DNA of 60,000 bases, taken from assembly GCF_026151205.1 (NCBI RefSeq), contig NC_087074.1:2482001-2542000 (forward strand), given 5' to 3'. This DNA comes from Bolinopsis microptera (taxonomy: Eukaryota > Ctenophora > Tentaculata > Lobata > Bolinopsidae). Of this stretch, positions 40,943 through 52,591 are shown in pieces. The position numbers were made by a program, and so were the translations under genes. The notes below the pieces were generated by a model. It ran no database searches. It saw only the letters and a list, made by a program, of their open reading frames with translations, and was not told where the DNA came from. Positions within the stretch are counted from its first letter, which is position 1; every line of letters begins with the position of its first letter.

Positions 40943-42084
40943 ATGCTAAGAGTTAACTGGCAGGTATTGATTGTGTCTTGTGAATATGCAGTAAGATATT
41001 CTCTCAAGGTTAGTTTCTTTCAGATACCAATCATATTGGCAATTATGCTGTCAATGACCGGAAGATCAGTCAAGGCTGAAAACGTAAAGAGAGATATAGT
41101 AAATCTTATGGAGAAAATAGACGAACAATGTAACGGTAACGAAGGTTGTTTGAAGAATATGTACAAGAGGCTAGAAGAAAATATCGGCAGTTACAACAAA
41201 ATATACCCTGGTAAAGATATGATCTTGCGAAAAGTCGACCAATATTTTGGCGTTGATGCTGATGGTGACAATTTTGACAAAAATTGATTTTTTCTCTTTT
41301 TTCCAATGATAACTTATATTTATAACAATAACACCAGGCCTTCCATACGGTGATGCTGATCAGAATACGGCAGTAGATACAGAAAGCTTCGGGCAAACAA
41401 ATGAGGAGAATATGTTAATGTTAGATCATGTGAAAGACGAATCTAATGAACAGTTGGAACATGAACTTGATCATCTGAAAGATATGTTTAACCGAATCCA
41501 TACAAATGCTGGCGCAGAGCTTAACAGTCCTTTTGGAACAGGTACTCTCATTCGTTTAATTTCACATTTTAAAATGAATTTGATAAATCTTGAATCATTT
41601 TTGATATGACGACCTTTATGGATTTTGAAATGTGAGTAGTGCTCGTCAAAGTGAATTACTAACTAAACTTTCACTTTCAGGTACACAAATGGAATCGGAA
41701 GACGATTGGGGCGGTCTAGGATCATCAAATTCAATACCTGAAAACAAAATTCGTGTATTGACGGGCATGGATGTTAATCTAAGCGATGTAAGGGCTATGG
41801 ATAAGGAAGATAGGCTAAATTGGAAACAAGAAATGAGGGGAAAGCTACAAGAAGCAAAGGGAGAGCGCAAAGTGGAAAGGGATGAGTTGAAAAGACAAAG
41901 AGAAGCGATCAAAGACAGTAAACATGAACTAGAGTACTATCAAAAAGACATGCTTCTTGAGCTAGAAGAAGAAATCGCTGAGCTTAACGAGGAAAAAGAG
42001 GAATTATTAAAAGAGAAAGAAGAAATACTACAAGAGATTGAAAATAGAGATAAAAATGAAGAACCAACCGAACCACCATTCTAA
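40943..42084 (+). CDS. Secreted charged protein, paralogue 3 of 3
   Basis: Four exons: 40943-40963 (seven codons, MLRVNWQ), 41024-41210, 41338-41541, 41681-42084; 271 aa. The signal peptide spans the first intron and continues IPIILAIMLSMTGRSVKA. Domain 1 contains CNGNEGC, the second exon-pair region is acidic but lacks the second cysteine pair seen in the paralogues, and the last exon has MDKEDRLNWKQEMRGKL followed by a Glu/Lys-rich coiled coil ending EEPTEPPF. First and second coding exons have exactly the lengths of paralogue 1 (21 and 187 nt), which fixes the start. Function unknown. Confidence 0.75.
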
Positions 42085-42876
42085 AGTCAAATACATTGAC
42101 TTTAATTGCCTAATTCGACACCAGAAAATAATTATGTTGATAGTGAGAGTTAAATAATAATTGACTCATGGCTGATAGGACTCAATATTCTAAATAAACA
42201 AGCTACTAAAGTTTCCGTTATTTTAGGAAATATGTACCATATTTCCCCATATTATATATATATCTTGTTCATGTTGTTTCATTTCATGTCCGAGGGCTGT
42301 TTTGCCAGGATATTCGTAATAAAAATTAAATTGCACTCTTTATGGAACTTGTACATAAGATTTTATATATTTCCAAGAGGAGTTGGAGGTTCAGATAATA
42401 GTTTAAATCATACAGCCTTCTTTTAAATTTTGCCGCATTATAGTCGCACCAGATCGACTAATGCCAGTAGACATTCTATTTATCAAAGGATCAAGTATTT
42501 GGAAATGTTTACAGTAATCAGTATTGGGTCGTTCACATAATATTGACCAACCTTTTGACCAATTTTTAACCCCCGCTGTAATCAGTTTTACACATAGCTA
42601 TTGTGTTGAAATTACACTAGCGTTTTGGAACCTCTCCCTCAGCGATAACGTAATATGTGAACGACCACTAATCTGAAATCCCAATATTTAGTATCACAGA
42701 AGCCTCAGTCCATGCTTAAATTAGATCGTATAAAATGCATTCGTTCATCTTGTCAAACCTTTCTAGACTTATCAATTCATATTTCATAACCTTCTTTCAT
42801 GATATCCATTTTATCTTCTTCCCAATCTAGGGTACTAGGACTAACAAACCCGAGCTCAAATTGCTCAACAAATCGT
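42085..42876. other. Convergent intergenic region
   Basis: Between the stop of secreted paralogue 3 (plus strand) and the stop of the NmrA-like gene (minus strand). It contains a MITE at 42526-42666; otherwise nothing recognisable. Confidence 0.6.
42526..42666. mobile_element. MITE, GGGTCGTTCACATA family, 141 bp
   Basis: Ends GGGTCGTTCACATA and TATGTGAACGACC are inverted repeats. It shares CACATAGCTATTGTGT and ATTACACTAGCG with the copy at 49042-49219 and, inverted, the partial copy at 33676-33789. No coding capacity. Confidence 0.8.
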
Positions 42877-45800
42877 TCACGTCTTGACCAACTTGAAAAG
42901 TTTAGTGAGTCGTTTCTGATTGGCACTGATGTATTCTGAGAAAGTCTGCACATTTGGATTTAAAGCCTGCATGGTTCTGACGTCACGTAGCGGAGCGTAG
43001 TTGCAGTGGAAGTCGAGTAGAGTCGCTAGTTCCCTGTTATTTTTCTTGTCCCGCTGATACTCCTTCCACGATAACTGGATGGAGATGGGATTCAAGTAGT
43101 GTGGAGATTAAAGTGGGGTAGAAACTCAATTGACCTTAATTATGGAGCAGCCAGCATAAATATCAACAGAAACTTTTCAAGTTAAGGAGACGTTATAAAT
43201 GAAACACGAGGATTCATTCTCTTGATTCAACAGTATGGGTATTGGGTAAACCGAATCCTATTTCCATACCTTTTCATAGCGCCAATCTATTTTGGTCTCT
43301 TTGAAAACTTCCGTCATTAGTTGGACGAACTTATTTATATCAATCCGATCCACCGTCAGTCCAATAGTCTTGCCGATGAATATGTTCGGTCTTTCGAATG
43401 CCAATTTTACAACAGGTCCTAGGTAAATATTTGAAGTTGCAATAAGTATAAATAACTTTCCATCTCCCCTTCCGTAATTGTTTGAATTAATCTTTCGTTA
43501 AACTTAATTAACCATATCAAACTTAAACGTACTTTATAGGGGGGGGTGTCATGTCCGTCTATGTCCGCCTATGTCCTGTCCTTTTTGGATTCTATGAGAC
43601 AACGGACGTGTTTTTTGGGACATTGGCGGACACGGACGGACATTGGCGGACTCGGACGGACATTGGCGGACTCGGACGGACATTGGCGGACTCGGACGGA
43701 CATTGGCGGACCCGGACGGACATTGGTGGACATTAGCGGACATTAGTGGACATTAGCGGACAAACATTTTGAGGACTGAAGAGTACTGAAGAGTACTGAA
43801 GAGTACTGAGGAGGATGGCTGAGGAGGATGGCTGAGGAAGATGACTGAGGAGGATGACTGAGGAGGATGACTGAGAGGGAGGAGAAGGATCAGGAAGACC
43901 CAGGAGGAGGAGGAGGAGGACCCAGAAGGAGGACCTAGGAGGAGGAGGAGGAGAACTGAGGAGGATGACTCAGGAGGAGGACTGAGAAGGAGGAGGACTG
44001 AGGAGGATGGCTGAGGAGGATGGCTGAGGAGGATGACTGAGAGGGAGGAGGAGGAGGAAGAGGAGGAAGAGGACTGAGGAGGAGGAGGAGAAGGACTGAG
44101 GAGGAGAAGGAGGACCCAGGAGGAGGAGGACCCAGGAGGAGGAGGACCCAGGAGGAGGACCCAGGAAAAGGCCCCAGGAGGAGGAGGACTGGGGACGAGG
44201 AGAACTGTTGAGGATTGATGAGGAGGACTGAGGAGTAGGAGGAGGACTGAGGAGGGGAGGAGGAAGAGGACTGGGGAGGATCAGGAAGACCCAGGAGGAC
44301 CCAGGAGGAGGAGGAGGAGGAGGACCCAGGAGGAGGAGGAGGACTGAGGAGGACTGAGGAGGAGGACTGACGATGACTGAGAAGGAGGAGGACTGAGGAG
44401 TACTGAGGAGGATGGCAGAGGAGGATGGCTGGGGAGGATGGCTGAGGAGGATGACTGAGGAGGATGACTGAGAGGGAGGAGGAGGAGGACTCAGGAGGAG
44501 GACTCAGAAGGAAGAGGAGGAGGACTCAGGAGGAGGACTCAGGAGGAGGACTTAGGAGAAATGAGAAGGAGGACTGAGGAGAACTGAATAGGAGGAGGAG
44601 AAGGAAGGGGACTGGGAGAGGACTGGGGAGGAGGAGGACTGATGAGAAGGATGAGGAGGACTCAGGAGGAGGAGGACCGAGGAGGAAGAGGAGGAGGATG
44701 AAGAGGAGGAGGAGGACCCAGGAGGAGGAGGACTGAGGAGGAGGACTCAGGAGGATGGCTGAGGAGGATGACTGAGAGGGAAGAGCAGGAGGAGGAGGAG
44801 GAGGACTGAGGAGGACTGAGAAGGAGGAGGAGGAGGAGGAGGACTGAATAGGAGGAGGAGGAGGGGGACTGGGGGAGGACTGAGGAGGAGGGTGGAGGAC
44901 TGAGGAGAAGGATGAGGAGGAGGACTGAGGAGGACTGAGGACTGAGGAGGAAGAGGAGGAGGATGAAGAGGAGGAGAAGGACCCAGGAGGAGGACCCAGG
45001 AGGAGGACTCAGGAGGAGGAGGAGGACTGGGGAGGAGGAGGACTGTTGAGGACTGATGAGGAGGACTGAGGACGAGGAGGAGGAGTAGGAGGAGGACTGA
45101 GGAGGGGAGGAGGAAGAGGACTGAGGAAGATCAGGAAGACCCAGGGGGAGGAGGAGGAACAGTAGGAGGAGGAAGCATCTAAATGTTATTTCCATTTTTG
45201 TCCGTTTTTGACTATTTTTGTCCGTTTTTGTCCGCTCTATTTTTGTCCGTTTTGAAAATATAGGGTACCGAACGGACAAAAAACATGATCCCCCTATAAC
45301 AGCAAAAATCGAACATTTTATTTAGTAATTTAGGTGTCCATTAATGTCCGCCTATGTCCGCCTATGTCCGCCTATGTCCGTCTATGTCCGCCTATGTCCG
45401 CCTATGTCCGTCTATGTCCGCCTATGTCCGCCTATGTCCGCCTATGTCCTGTCCGTTTTGAAAAAAGGCCTTACACTGTGCTTTCAGCAATACTCATAGG
45501 GTACCGAACGGACAAAAAACATGATCCCCCTATAACAGCAAAAATTGAACATTTTATTTAGTATTTAGGTGTCCATTAATGTCCGCCTATGTCCGCCTAT
45601 GTCCGTCTATGTCCGTCTATGTCCGCCTATGTCCGCCTATGTCCGCCTATGTCCGCCTATGTCCTGTCCTTTTTGGATTCTATGAGACAAGCGGACATAG
45701 ACGGACGTGACACCCCCCCCTTTATACTTAAAGTCTAACACAACAAATTGGGGCGGATAAATGTATCCCATGAGTACATGCCACCAACAAATTGGAAAAG

Positions 45801-48119
45801 TCAATGAATATAATAGGACAATATAAATGCTAGTTTAAATTAGTGCATAGTAACCCATTATTGTGCAATGTGCATTGTGCAATCAAGTCGGGGGAGAATA
45901 CAACTACTGCACATGATGCATCTTTGTCGGACAAGGCACTTTTTTCCTCACAAATATTTCTCACAATTTCGATTAATTTGAACCCGATTTACCTATGTCA
46001 GAGTAGTTCATCACGTCAAAATCCAGCTTACTATCCACTATCCCCGTAAACACGTAGTCACTGAAGTATGACGATCAATTAAAAATTCACCGTCAGCTGC
46101 TTCCAAAACAATATCCAAGATGAAGTCTCGATAAAAAAAAACTTGTTTGAAAGTTAATTTAGTCATATTGAGATTTGTCGGAAATACTGCCTACTGCAGG
46201 GACTTAACTCATAATCCTACCTAATGTCTTAGGGAATGAGGTTGTGGGGCTGGAGGTTGTGGAGCTAATAACTTGAACAAAGTCGTGGGGTTGGATGTTG
46301 TGGGGCTGGAGATTGTGGGACTAATAAAGTTGTGGGGTTGGATGTTGTGGGGCTGGAGATTGTGGGACTAATAAAGTTATGGGGTTGGATGTTGTGGGGC
46401 TGGAGATTGTGGGGCTAATAAAGTTGTGGGGTTGGATGTTGTGGGGCTAAAGATTGTGGGGCTAATAAAGTTGTGGGGCTAATAAAGTTGTGGGACTAAA
46501 GGTTGTAGGGCTAGAGATGGAGGCCAGTTAAAAAGATAAATAAGAGACCTGCCCTGACGAGTTGGTATGAGGGTGTTAACGAGGTAATCGTAAGAGAGCG
46601 GTAGTTTTAAGACTGTCAGAGGTAACCCCATCCCCTTCATCTGGTACTCTATTTCTCCTTTACCGTCATATCTTGAACACCTGGCACAGGATATTCGATA
46701 TCAAGGATACCCCAATTCAAGTTACTGAGGAATTGAGACAAAATTCCATAAATTAAGTTACATGGACGGCTGCTAAGCTAGGATTGAGTAAGTGTTGAGG
46801 AATGCTATGTAATCATTGGAATTCTTCGGTCATACCTGTTGCCTGTTATTCTATAAACGAAGTCAACTGCAGAGTATATCACATGCTTTATGCGGAGTCT
46901 CTCGCACATTTCCGCCAACTTCACACCGACCTGATCATGAATATACTTTAGAATTGATTTTATGTACTTAGAATTGCTTTAATAAGCTTTTATCTTATTT
47001 TTGACAAAGAGTGCATCAGCTTTGACGGCGAAATTTTAGGACGCATCCTAATTATTCGGTACATTTTAGTTACAAAGGTCAAAGATACTTTTCTCACATC
47101 TGCATGCACTGTGACTTCAACAAAGGATTCAAGATCTAATTATAGAAACCATCTCATTGATAACAGAGGCGATAACATCAACTACTTAGAAATTTGAAAT
47201 AAGATGAGATGGTCAACATGATAAGAAAAAAGAAACAGTATACTAGAAAAGATAATGTAAGATTGACATTTTAAGAGATAGGTACTGATGATGTTAGTTT
47301 GATGTTAATTGTTATGTTAATGATACTGATAATGTTAATGACTCTACCTCCATCTCTCTTCTCATTGGTAGAAGAGGATCAATATCGTTCGTGACAAAGA
47401 ACACTCCGTACACGTCCCGAAACACGTTGTTTAGCTTTATTATCGGAATAGGCCCTCTGAAATCAGCGTAAACTTTTATAATAGGATAAAACAACGTGAA
47501 TAATAATCACTTCATCGACTCATTATAACGACATTCTAAATGTTTGTTTACTGTAAACTTGACTTTTGAACAAGCAAAAACGTACGATTGATATATTGCA
47601 ATATTGCTTGTAGACGATAGAGTACAAAGATATTTGGAAGAAAACAATCAATTAAGAAGGGCTCTAACTTTTCAGAGATTTCCACAATTTCAGATTCAAC
47701 TCCCATTTGTTGAAAACGCGCCACCTCAGGACAATTCTTGTTAAAAATTCCTCTGACAGTGAAAAGTGGGTTACCTGAGAAACAGTCTTCATTAGTTCGG
47801 AGCAAAAAACGGCAAAAAAACAATAACGAGTTTTATTTTTACAGCAGAGCCCTTCTGAAAAATACAGAAACAGCTAACAACCCCCACAGCCCCCTAGGCC
47901 TAACACTAATAGCTGCATTCCTAGCCTGGGGACCAGATTAAAGCCGTAACACTAACCAACTAGAGCAATAGCAACACTGCTAGCCTGGGGACCAGGAAGT
48001 CCCCACACGAGGATTGTCTTCTTCATATCACAACTTTCCTCCTCGTCGTGCGTATATTCGAGTTGAGAGAGTCGAGCGATCTCTTCAATACTCAATTCTG
48101 CGCCGTGATTGTTGCTCAT
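42877..48119 (-). CDS. NmrA-like family protein (NMRAL1/HSCARG-type atypical SDR)
   Basis: Eight exons: 48119-47957, 47774-47669, 47456-47348, 46930-46836, 46680-46549, 46060-45993, 43418-43270, 43074-42877; all phases agree, 339 aa. NmrA-like proteins have a Rossmann fold and act as NADP(H)-sensing regulators rather than enzymes. Family landmarks in order: [20 protein letters not shown] in place of the GxxGxxG dinucleotide loop, [79 protein letters not shown] and a C-terminal [16 protein letters not shown]. The loop reads GLPGPQASS, so the second conserved glycine pair is altered (usually GATGxQGG) and NADP binding may be weakened. About 40 extra N-terminal residues precede the core. Introns contain a 2.2-kb element and a minisatellite, and the first donor is duplicated. 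Confidence 0.88.
43539..45720. mobile_element. 2.2-kb TIR element made of simple repeats
   Basis: Ends form a 30-bp inverted repeat with one mismatch (GGGGGGGGTGTC...GTCCGTCTATGTCCGC). It is flanked by TTTATA on both sides (43533-43538, 45721-45726). Inside: 20-bp units GGACATTGGCGGACTCGGAC near 43619-43740; about 1.4 kb of purine-only GAGGAGGAC/TGAGGA repeats (43770-45170); then 10-bp units GTCCGCCTAT in two blocks. Open frames inside follow the repeat period and are not genes. It fills most of an NmrA-like gene intron. Confidence 0.8.
46205..46515. repeat. GT-rich minisatellite in an NmrA-like gene intron
   Basis: Irregular units of about 50 bp built from GTTGTGGGGCTGGAG, ATTGTGGGACTAATAAA and GTTGTGGGGTTGGAT. 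It ends about 35 bp before the exon edge at 46549. Confidence 0.8.
47895..47995 (-). repeat. About 50-bp duplication across the first NmrA-like 5' splice site
   Basis: On the minus strand the exon end with CTGGTCCCCAGGCTAGCAGT and the donor GTTAGTG (exon ends 47957) is followed in the intron by a diverged second copy starting CTGGTCCCCAGGCTAGGAAT and again containing GTTAGG. The second copy has several substitutions and small indels and is unlikely to be used. Confidence 0.7.
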
Positions 48120-49041
48120 CCTTGGGAACTAAGTGTTAGATGTTAATCGGATCTGGTTCCGCTACATTTGATGAAAAGCAAAATCCAAACTCGTAGCTAG
48201 TATGAACAAAATATCAGAAATCGAAGATTGCTAAATTTTTCTAAATGACCTGATCACTGATGCGAATTTCTGTCGCAAACGCAGGGAGAGAATTTGTAGG
48301 CTATGTTTCAACATAATTTTAGAATGTACTGTAGACAGTATAACTTCTGCATTCTGATCTAACATATTATGTCAAACTTTTTAGAAAATATCCAGGACAA
48401 ACGTTCAATGCGGGTTATTTCCAAATATCGATATAAGTAAGGTAAGTACAACTGTCGCTTTGATAATACAAGAGCCAAAATGATGTAGGTAATGTGTTTA
48501 TTACAGGCGACATGAAATTATTCGAATGTAATGAGTAATAACAACGGTCCTAGACGCTATTTATCCGATGGAATTTGTCGCGTGATCAATGAAAGTGTAA
48601 AACCTATGGCCTACATTGAAGTCTGGTTTCAAAAAATAATGTATTTCAAAGAAATAATCATGTTGCGAGTAACCAATTCAATGAATATTGGAATAATTCG
48701 CAAAATCTGCGATGAAATTTAATTTGCATTAACAGTCAGCTGCGCTAGAAGATACAAATAACAGAGCTTTTTATTCATTAGAGCAGCACCGTCGCACTAT
48801 CGAGTTACACAGTTAAAGTAGGATTCAATAAATCAGCTGCAAGAGATAAGGTGTCCCTAGCGTGCGTACATTTGTTTTATTTTCTCTACAACTTGTAGTT
48901 GTATAGAGATGTGTTGATGTTTTAATCTTATCAGAATGACATGTTACTATGTACGGATACTAGAAGAGGCTCGTGGTACTAAGGAACTCGTGGAACTAAG
49001 GTCAAGGAAGCTGTTATATGTTATTATTCGAAAGTTATTAA

Positions 49042-49219
49042 GGGGTCGTTCGCACATTACATAGTAATTTTTTGCCATTTTGAACACCCCCCCCTCCCCC
49101 CTACGTAATACTAATACGTTTTGCACATAGCTATTGTGTAAAAATTACACTAGCGTTATTATTTACAAAATAGAAACCCCTCCCTCACCCTCTGTAATAA
49201 CGTTATATGTGAACGACCC
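49042..49219. mobile_element. MITE, GGGTCGTTCACATA family
   Basis: Ends GGGGTCGTTCGCACATTA and TATATGTGAACGACCC are inverted repeats. The interior shares CACATAGCTATTGTGT and ATTACACTAGCG with the copy at 42526-42666. A preceding TTATTAA and a nearby TAATTAA hint at a TA- or TTAA-type target, which I cannot settle. Confidence 0.75.
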
Positions 49220-50984
49220 GGGACCCCTAATTAAAGTTTGAACTCACCATTTTCCAGGAAAAGCTATTCAGATTGTAGACCGAGAGAGCGTGCAAAGAAT
49301 ACACAATGATCGGAGAAATAATTAATATTCGTCGATACTTTCCTTTCATGTATGAATAGTTGTGCGGTTCCTTCCTAATATGTTTTTTGTCCAAGAAGCA
49401 GAGCAATTGTATAACGATTAGTGAGCAATCCAGCTAATACTTGAAAGTGCATGCTGAGTGCGAAGTCTACAATGAGCACGACTGCAGTTCAGTCATGTAT
49501 TCAAAGTTTTATTTATTAAAAAACGAACTGATTTTCTGCGGAGAACAGGTAACAAGAAGGCACTGCCGCCGTAACACCAAGATCAATCAGACAAATCAGA
49601 CATATAAGACCGATAGCCACAGTCGATAAACTGAGTAGCACACATAATATCGCATCGAAACAATAAACAAACTACAGCCTACAGTGAAATACAGAATCTG
49701 ACAAGCAAGCGGTGAACACATTGTGCTCGATATAATATTAATACCACGTGACGCGCGCTCCTAGAATTTTAAAAAGTGCTGGTGATTTATTTAGTGAACA
49801 ATAGAATTACACGATCAGACCTCCCAAAACCAGATTGAATCACAGTTACAGTTTTACTTGCCGAAGTGATCAGGGCGCTATTATCAGTTCCTCTGTCGGC
49901 CTTGCCTTTGAGGAGGAGCAGACGGTACAGCGGTGTTTCCGGCGACCTAACGTCAGAGATATGTAAGCGGCGTGCTACCTACGATCTGAAAATAATAACA
50001 TATTCAGTGGATCACACCAATCTCAGCCTCACTTGCTACACAGATACGCAGAGGAGCTGCCCTGAGCATGATTTTGCGATCTACTGATCTCAGATCTGTT
50101 AAAATGTTAAATTATAAAGCTTGTGTTTAACGTTATGTTTAATGAAGCAAGACGGCGGCATAGTGACCATCTATGTTCAGTCTGTGGACATTGTTAGTTG
50201 TTAAATTCATTCAGGAACTTTAAAGTCAGAATAATGGTATGGGTCAGATATTTAAAAAATGAAACAATTTTGATACGTTTTTTAGAAAATACAAATCATT
50301 ATTGATGTAACAAACGGTAAGAGAATCAATAGGGAACATACTTGAGCCTTGGACAATATGGACATGGATCATTATTGAGATATAATTAAGAAATTAAAAG
50401 TAGAACAATTCATAAAATTAAAGTTCAACTAGGTATGAAGGAGCAATGTTGCGCTCCCACCGTGCTAGCATTATTAATTAATCAAAAATACAGGGATTCT
50501 TTATCAGATTTATTAGAAATGGCCAATCGGTAACCATGGCTCTTGATATTATTTTCATTATCAGCCCTAACATTACAATTAAAGTTTCGAGTACGTTCCA
50601 GGCTGTTCCGAAAGTCATTTGTAGGTGGAATATTATAAATTAAGTGCTATGTTTTGAATAATTCAGTTTTGGTACCTGGTTACTTTTAGTGGAATTCTTG
50701 GAACTCAAAATAAAAATTGTCTGAAAATGTAATATGTATCATATGTCTTCAACAGTAGATTAAAACAGTAAGTGGGTGAACTTGAATCAGGATCAAAAGG
50801 TGATCATATTATATGAGTTACCGATTTTCATAAAGTCCAGGCCTCAAAGTATGTCCAACATTCCAGAAAAAGAATAACAGATTAACACATACAGTATAGC
50901 GTACTGTAAGTGGTAACAATCGCAGTTTTAAGCGTAAAACTCAGCTTAATGCTAAAAAATACAGATCATTCCAAACTTACGAGT

Positions 50985-51330
50985 AAAATTCCAGCTCACG
51001 ATAGAGACAAATAACTTCAGATTCCATTGAATATGGAAAAGAGAACATGTTAACCCATTTTTAACATGGTTACAGAACAATAGATATTACGCTGCGATGA
51101 AAAGAAGCACATTAATGCTAGTCTTTTCATCGCAACTGACGAGACAAATTCCAGCTCAGGATCGATACACTTTTCTCTGGACCACATGGAATACGGAATA
51201 GAGAACATGTTAACCCCATGTTAAACATGTTAAATATATTAACCCCATGTTAAACTTCCTAATAGAACAATGGAGTTGACGATGCAATGGAAAGACGCAT
51301 ATTTTATGCCATCTTTTTCATTGCATCACG
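50985..51330. repeat. Diverged tandem repeat of about 190 bp, each copy with a hairpin
   Basis: Two copies share AATTCCAGCTCA, AGAGAACATGTTAACCC and AGAACAATAG. Each ends with a stem-loop: TGCGATGAAAAGA paired with TCTTTTCATCGCA (51093-51134), and GATGCAATGGAAAGA paired with TCTTTTTCATTGCATC (51281-51327). The stems differ between copies yet both still pair. Confidence 0.7.
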
Positions 51331-52591
51331 CACGCGCTGGCATATGTCCTGTTATACTTATATGTCCACAACAATAAGAAAGTACACTCTTCATACGCCA
51401 GAGCATGGGTCACTTAGAGTCAAAACTATAAGTCTATCATGGTCATAAACTGGTCATTTCAATTTGTTTGCCAACAATAGGGTCTTAGTCACAACACAAG
51501 CTCACGTTACAGTATAAAAATAAGCTCCCAAAATTCAAATAACTTAATAAAAATTATTACCCTTATGCTAAGAACAATCAGAGCCGCACTAAATAGAATT
51601 ACGAAAAGGTTGTAACATCACATACCAATAATAAAGAGACATGTTGATTAATGAATTAATGGCTTGCAACGCAAGCAGTTGTTTTGACTATAAATATAAG
51701 AAACGGCCATCGCGATCGATTTATAACATATTGCTATGGTTTATTCGAATGCGTTTCCCGCAAGATTGATACGAACGCAGCCTTATTAAGGATAATTTAA
51801 ACTCATGTTACCACTCTACAAAATCAAGCAAATTTAACCGATAATATAAGTCACATGCACACCGTGATAATCTAGTCTCACTAATTGTTGTGTGATTGGT
51901 CGTACTTTGGTAGTAATTTGTCATTCATTTAAACCATCATGGACAACAATTTTAAAATAACATAAAATAATCAAGGATGATGTTCATATTATCAGGTTTA
52001 AGCTCTTTAAAAATGGTAAACACGGTCTAGTGTAAATGATTATAAGATCACATACACGTTCAAAAGATCAAACTTTAATAAAGACACGACTGTCCCTCTG
52101 TCGCTCAGCTTACCACACTAAGATCCAACACAAATGATCACTTAAAGTTACGACACAAATCATTATCAATATTAATACTACAAAAAGCCTCCATTAATCA
52201 AGGAGAATTAGAAGGAGCTTGAAAATCAGGAAATTGCTTTTCCCAGGGATTCTCGTGGTACTTCTTTTTTTAAATCTTTTTTTTTTAATTTTTTGTGTGG
52301 CACTTTTTAGAGCGTATCCACTTTGGATATACAGACGAGATCTGTTCATCGTTCATTCCATTAAATGTAAAAATGGCTCAAACAAGGGGAGAAGCCGGTA
52401 CCTCATGATTTAACAATCCATGAAATAATTTTGTCCGACGCGACAATTTATATCAGGTTTTCATGTTCCTGTGTCATGATATTTCAGTCCAACTATTCCC
52501 GAGTTCAACTTTTCCTGGTCCAACTATTCCTGGTCCAACTATTCCTGAGTCCAGCTATTCTTGAGCAACGCTGTAAGATTTACAACTCCAG

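Larger units (their letters stand above)
48120..52591. other. Large region with no recognisable gene
   Basis: Between the NmrA-like start codon and the mTOR stop codon. Short open frames (for example near 48531, 49441, 49866 and 52431) show no protein features and none is flanked by a convincing exon series. It contains a MITE, a diverged tandem repeat with hairpins at 50985-51330, and short TCCTGGTCCAACTATTCC-type repeats near 52500. It includes the likely promoter of the NmrA-like gene and the 3' UTR of mTOR. Confidence 0.5.

Noticed and set aside
44662-45279. 205-codon Ser-rich minus-strand protein
   Set aside because: Complement of the purine GAGGAC repeat in the TIR element.
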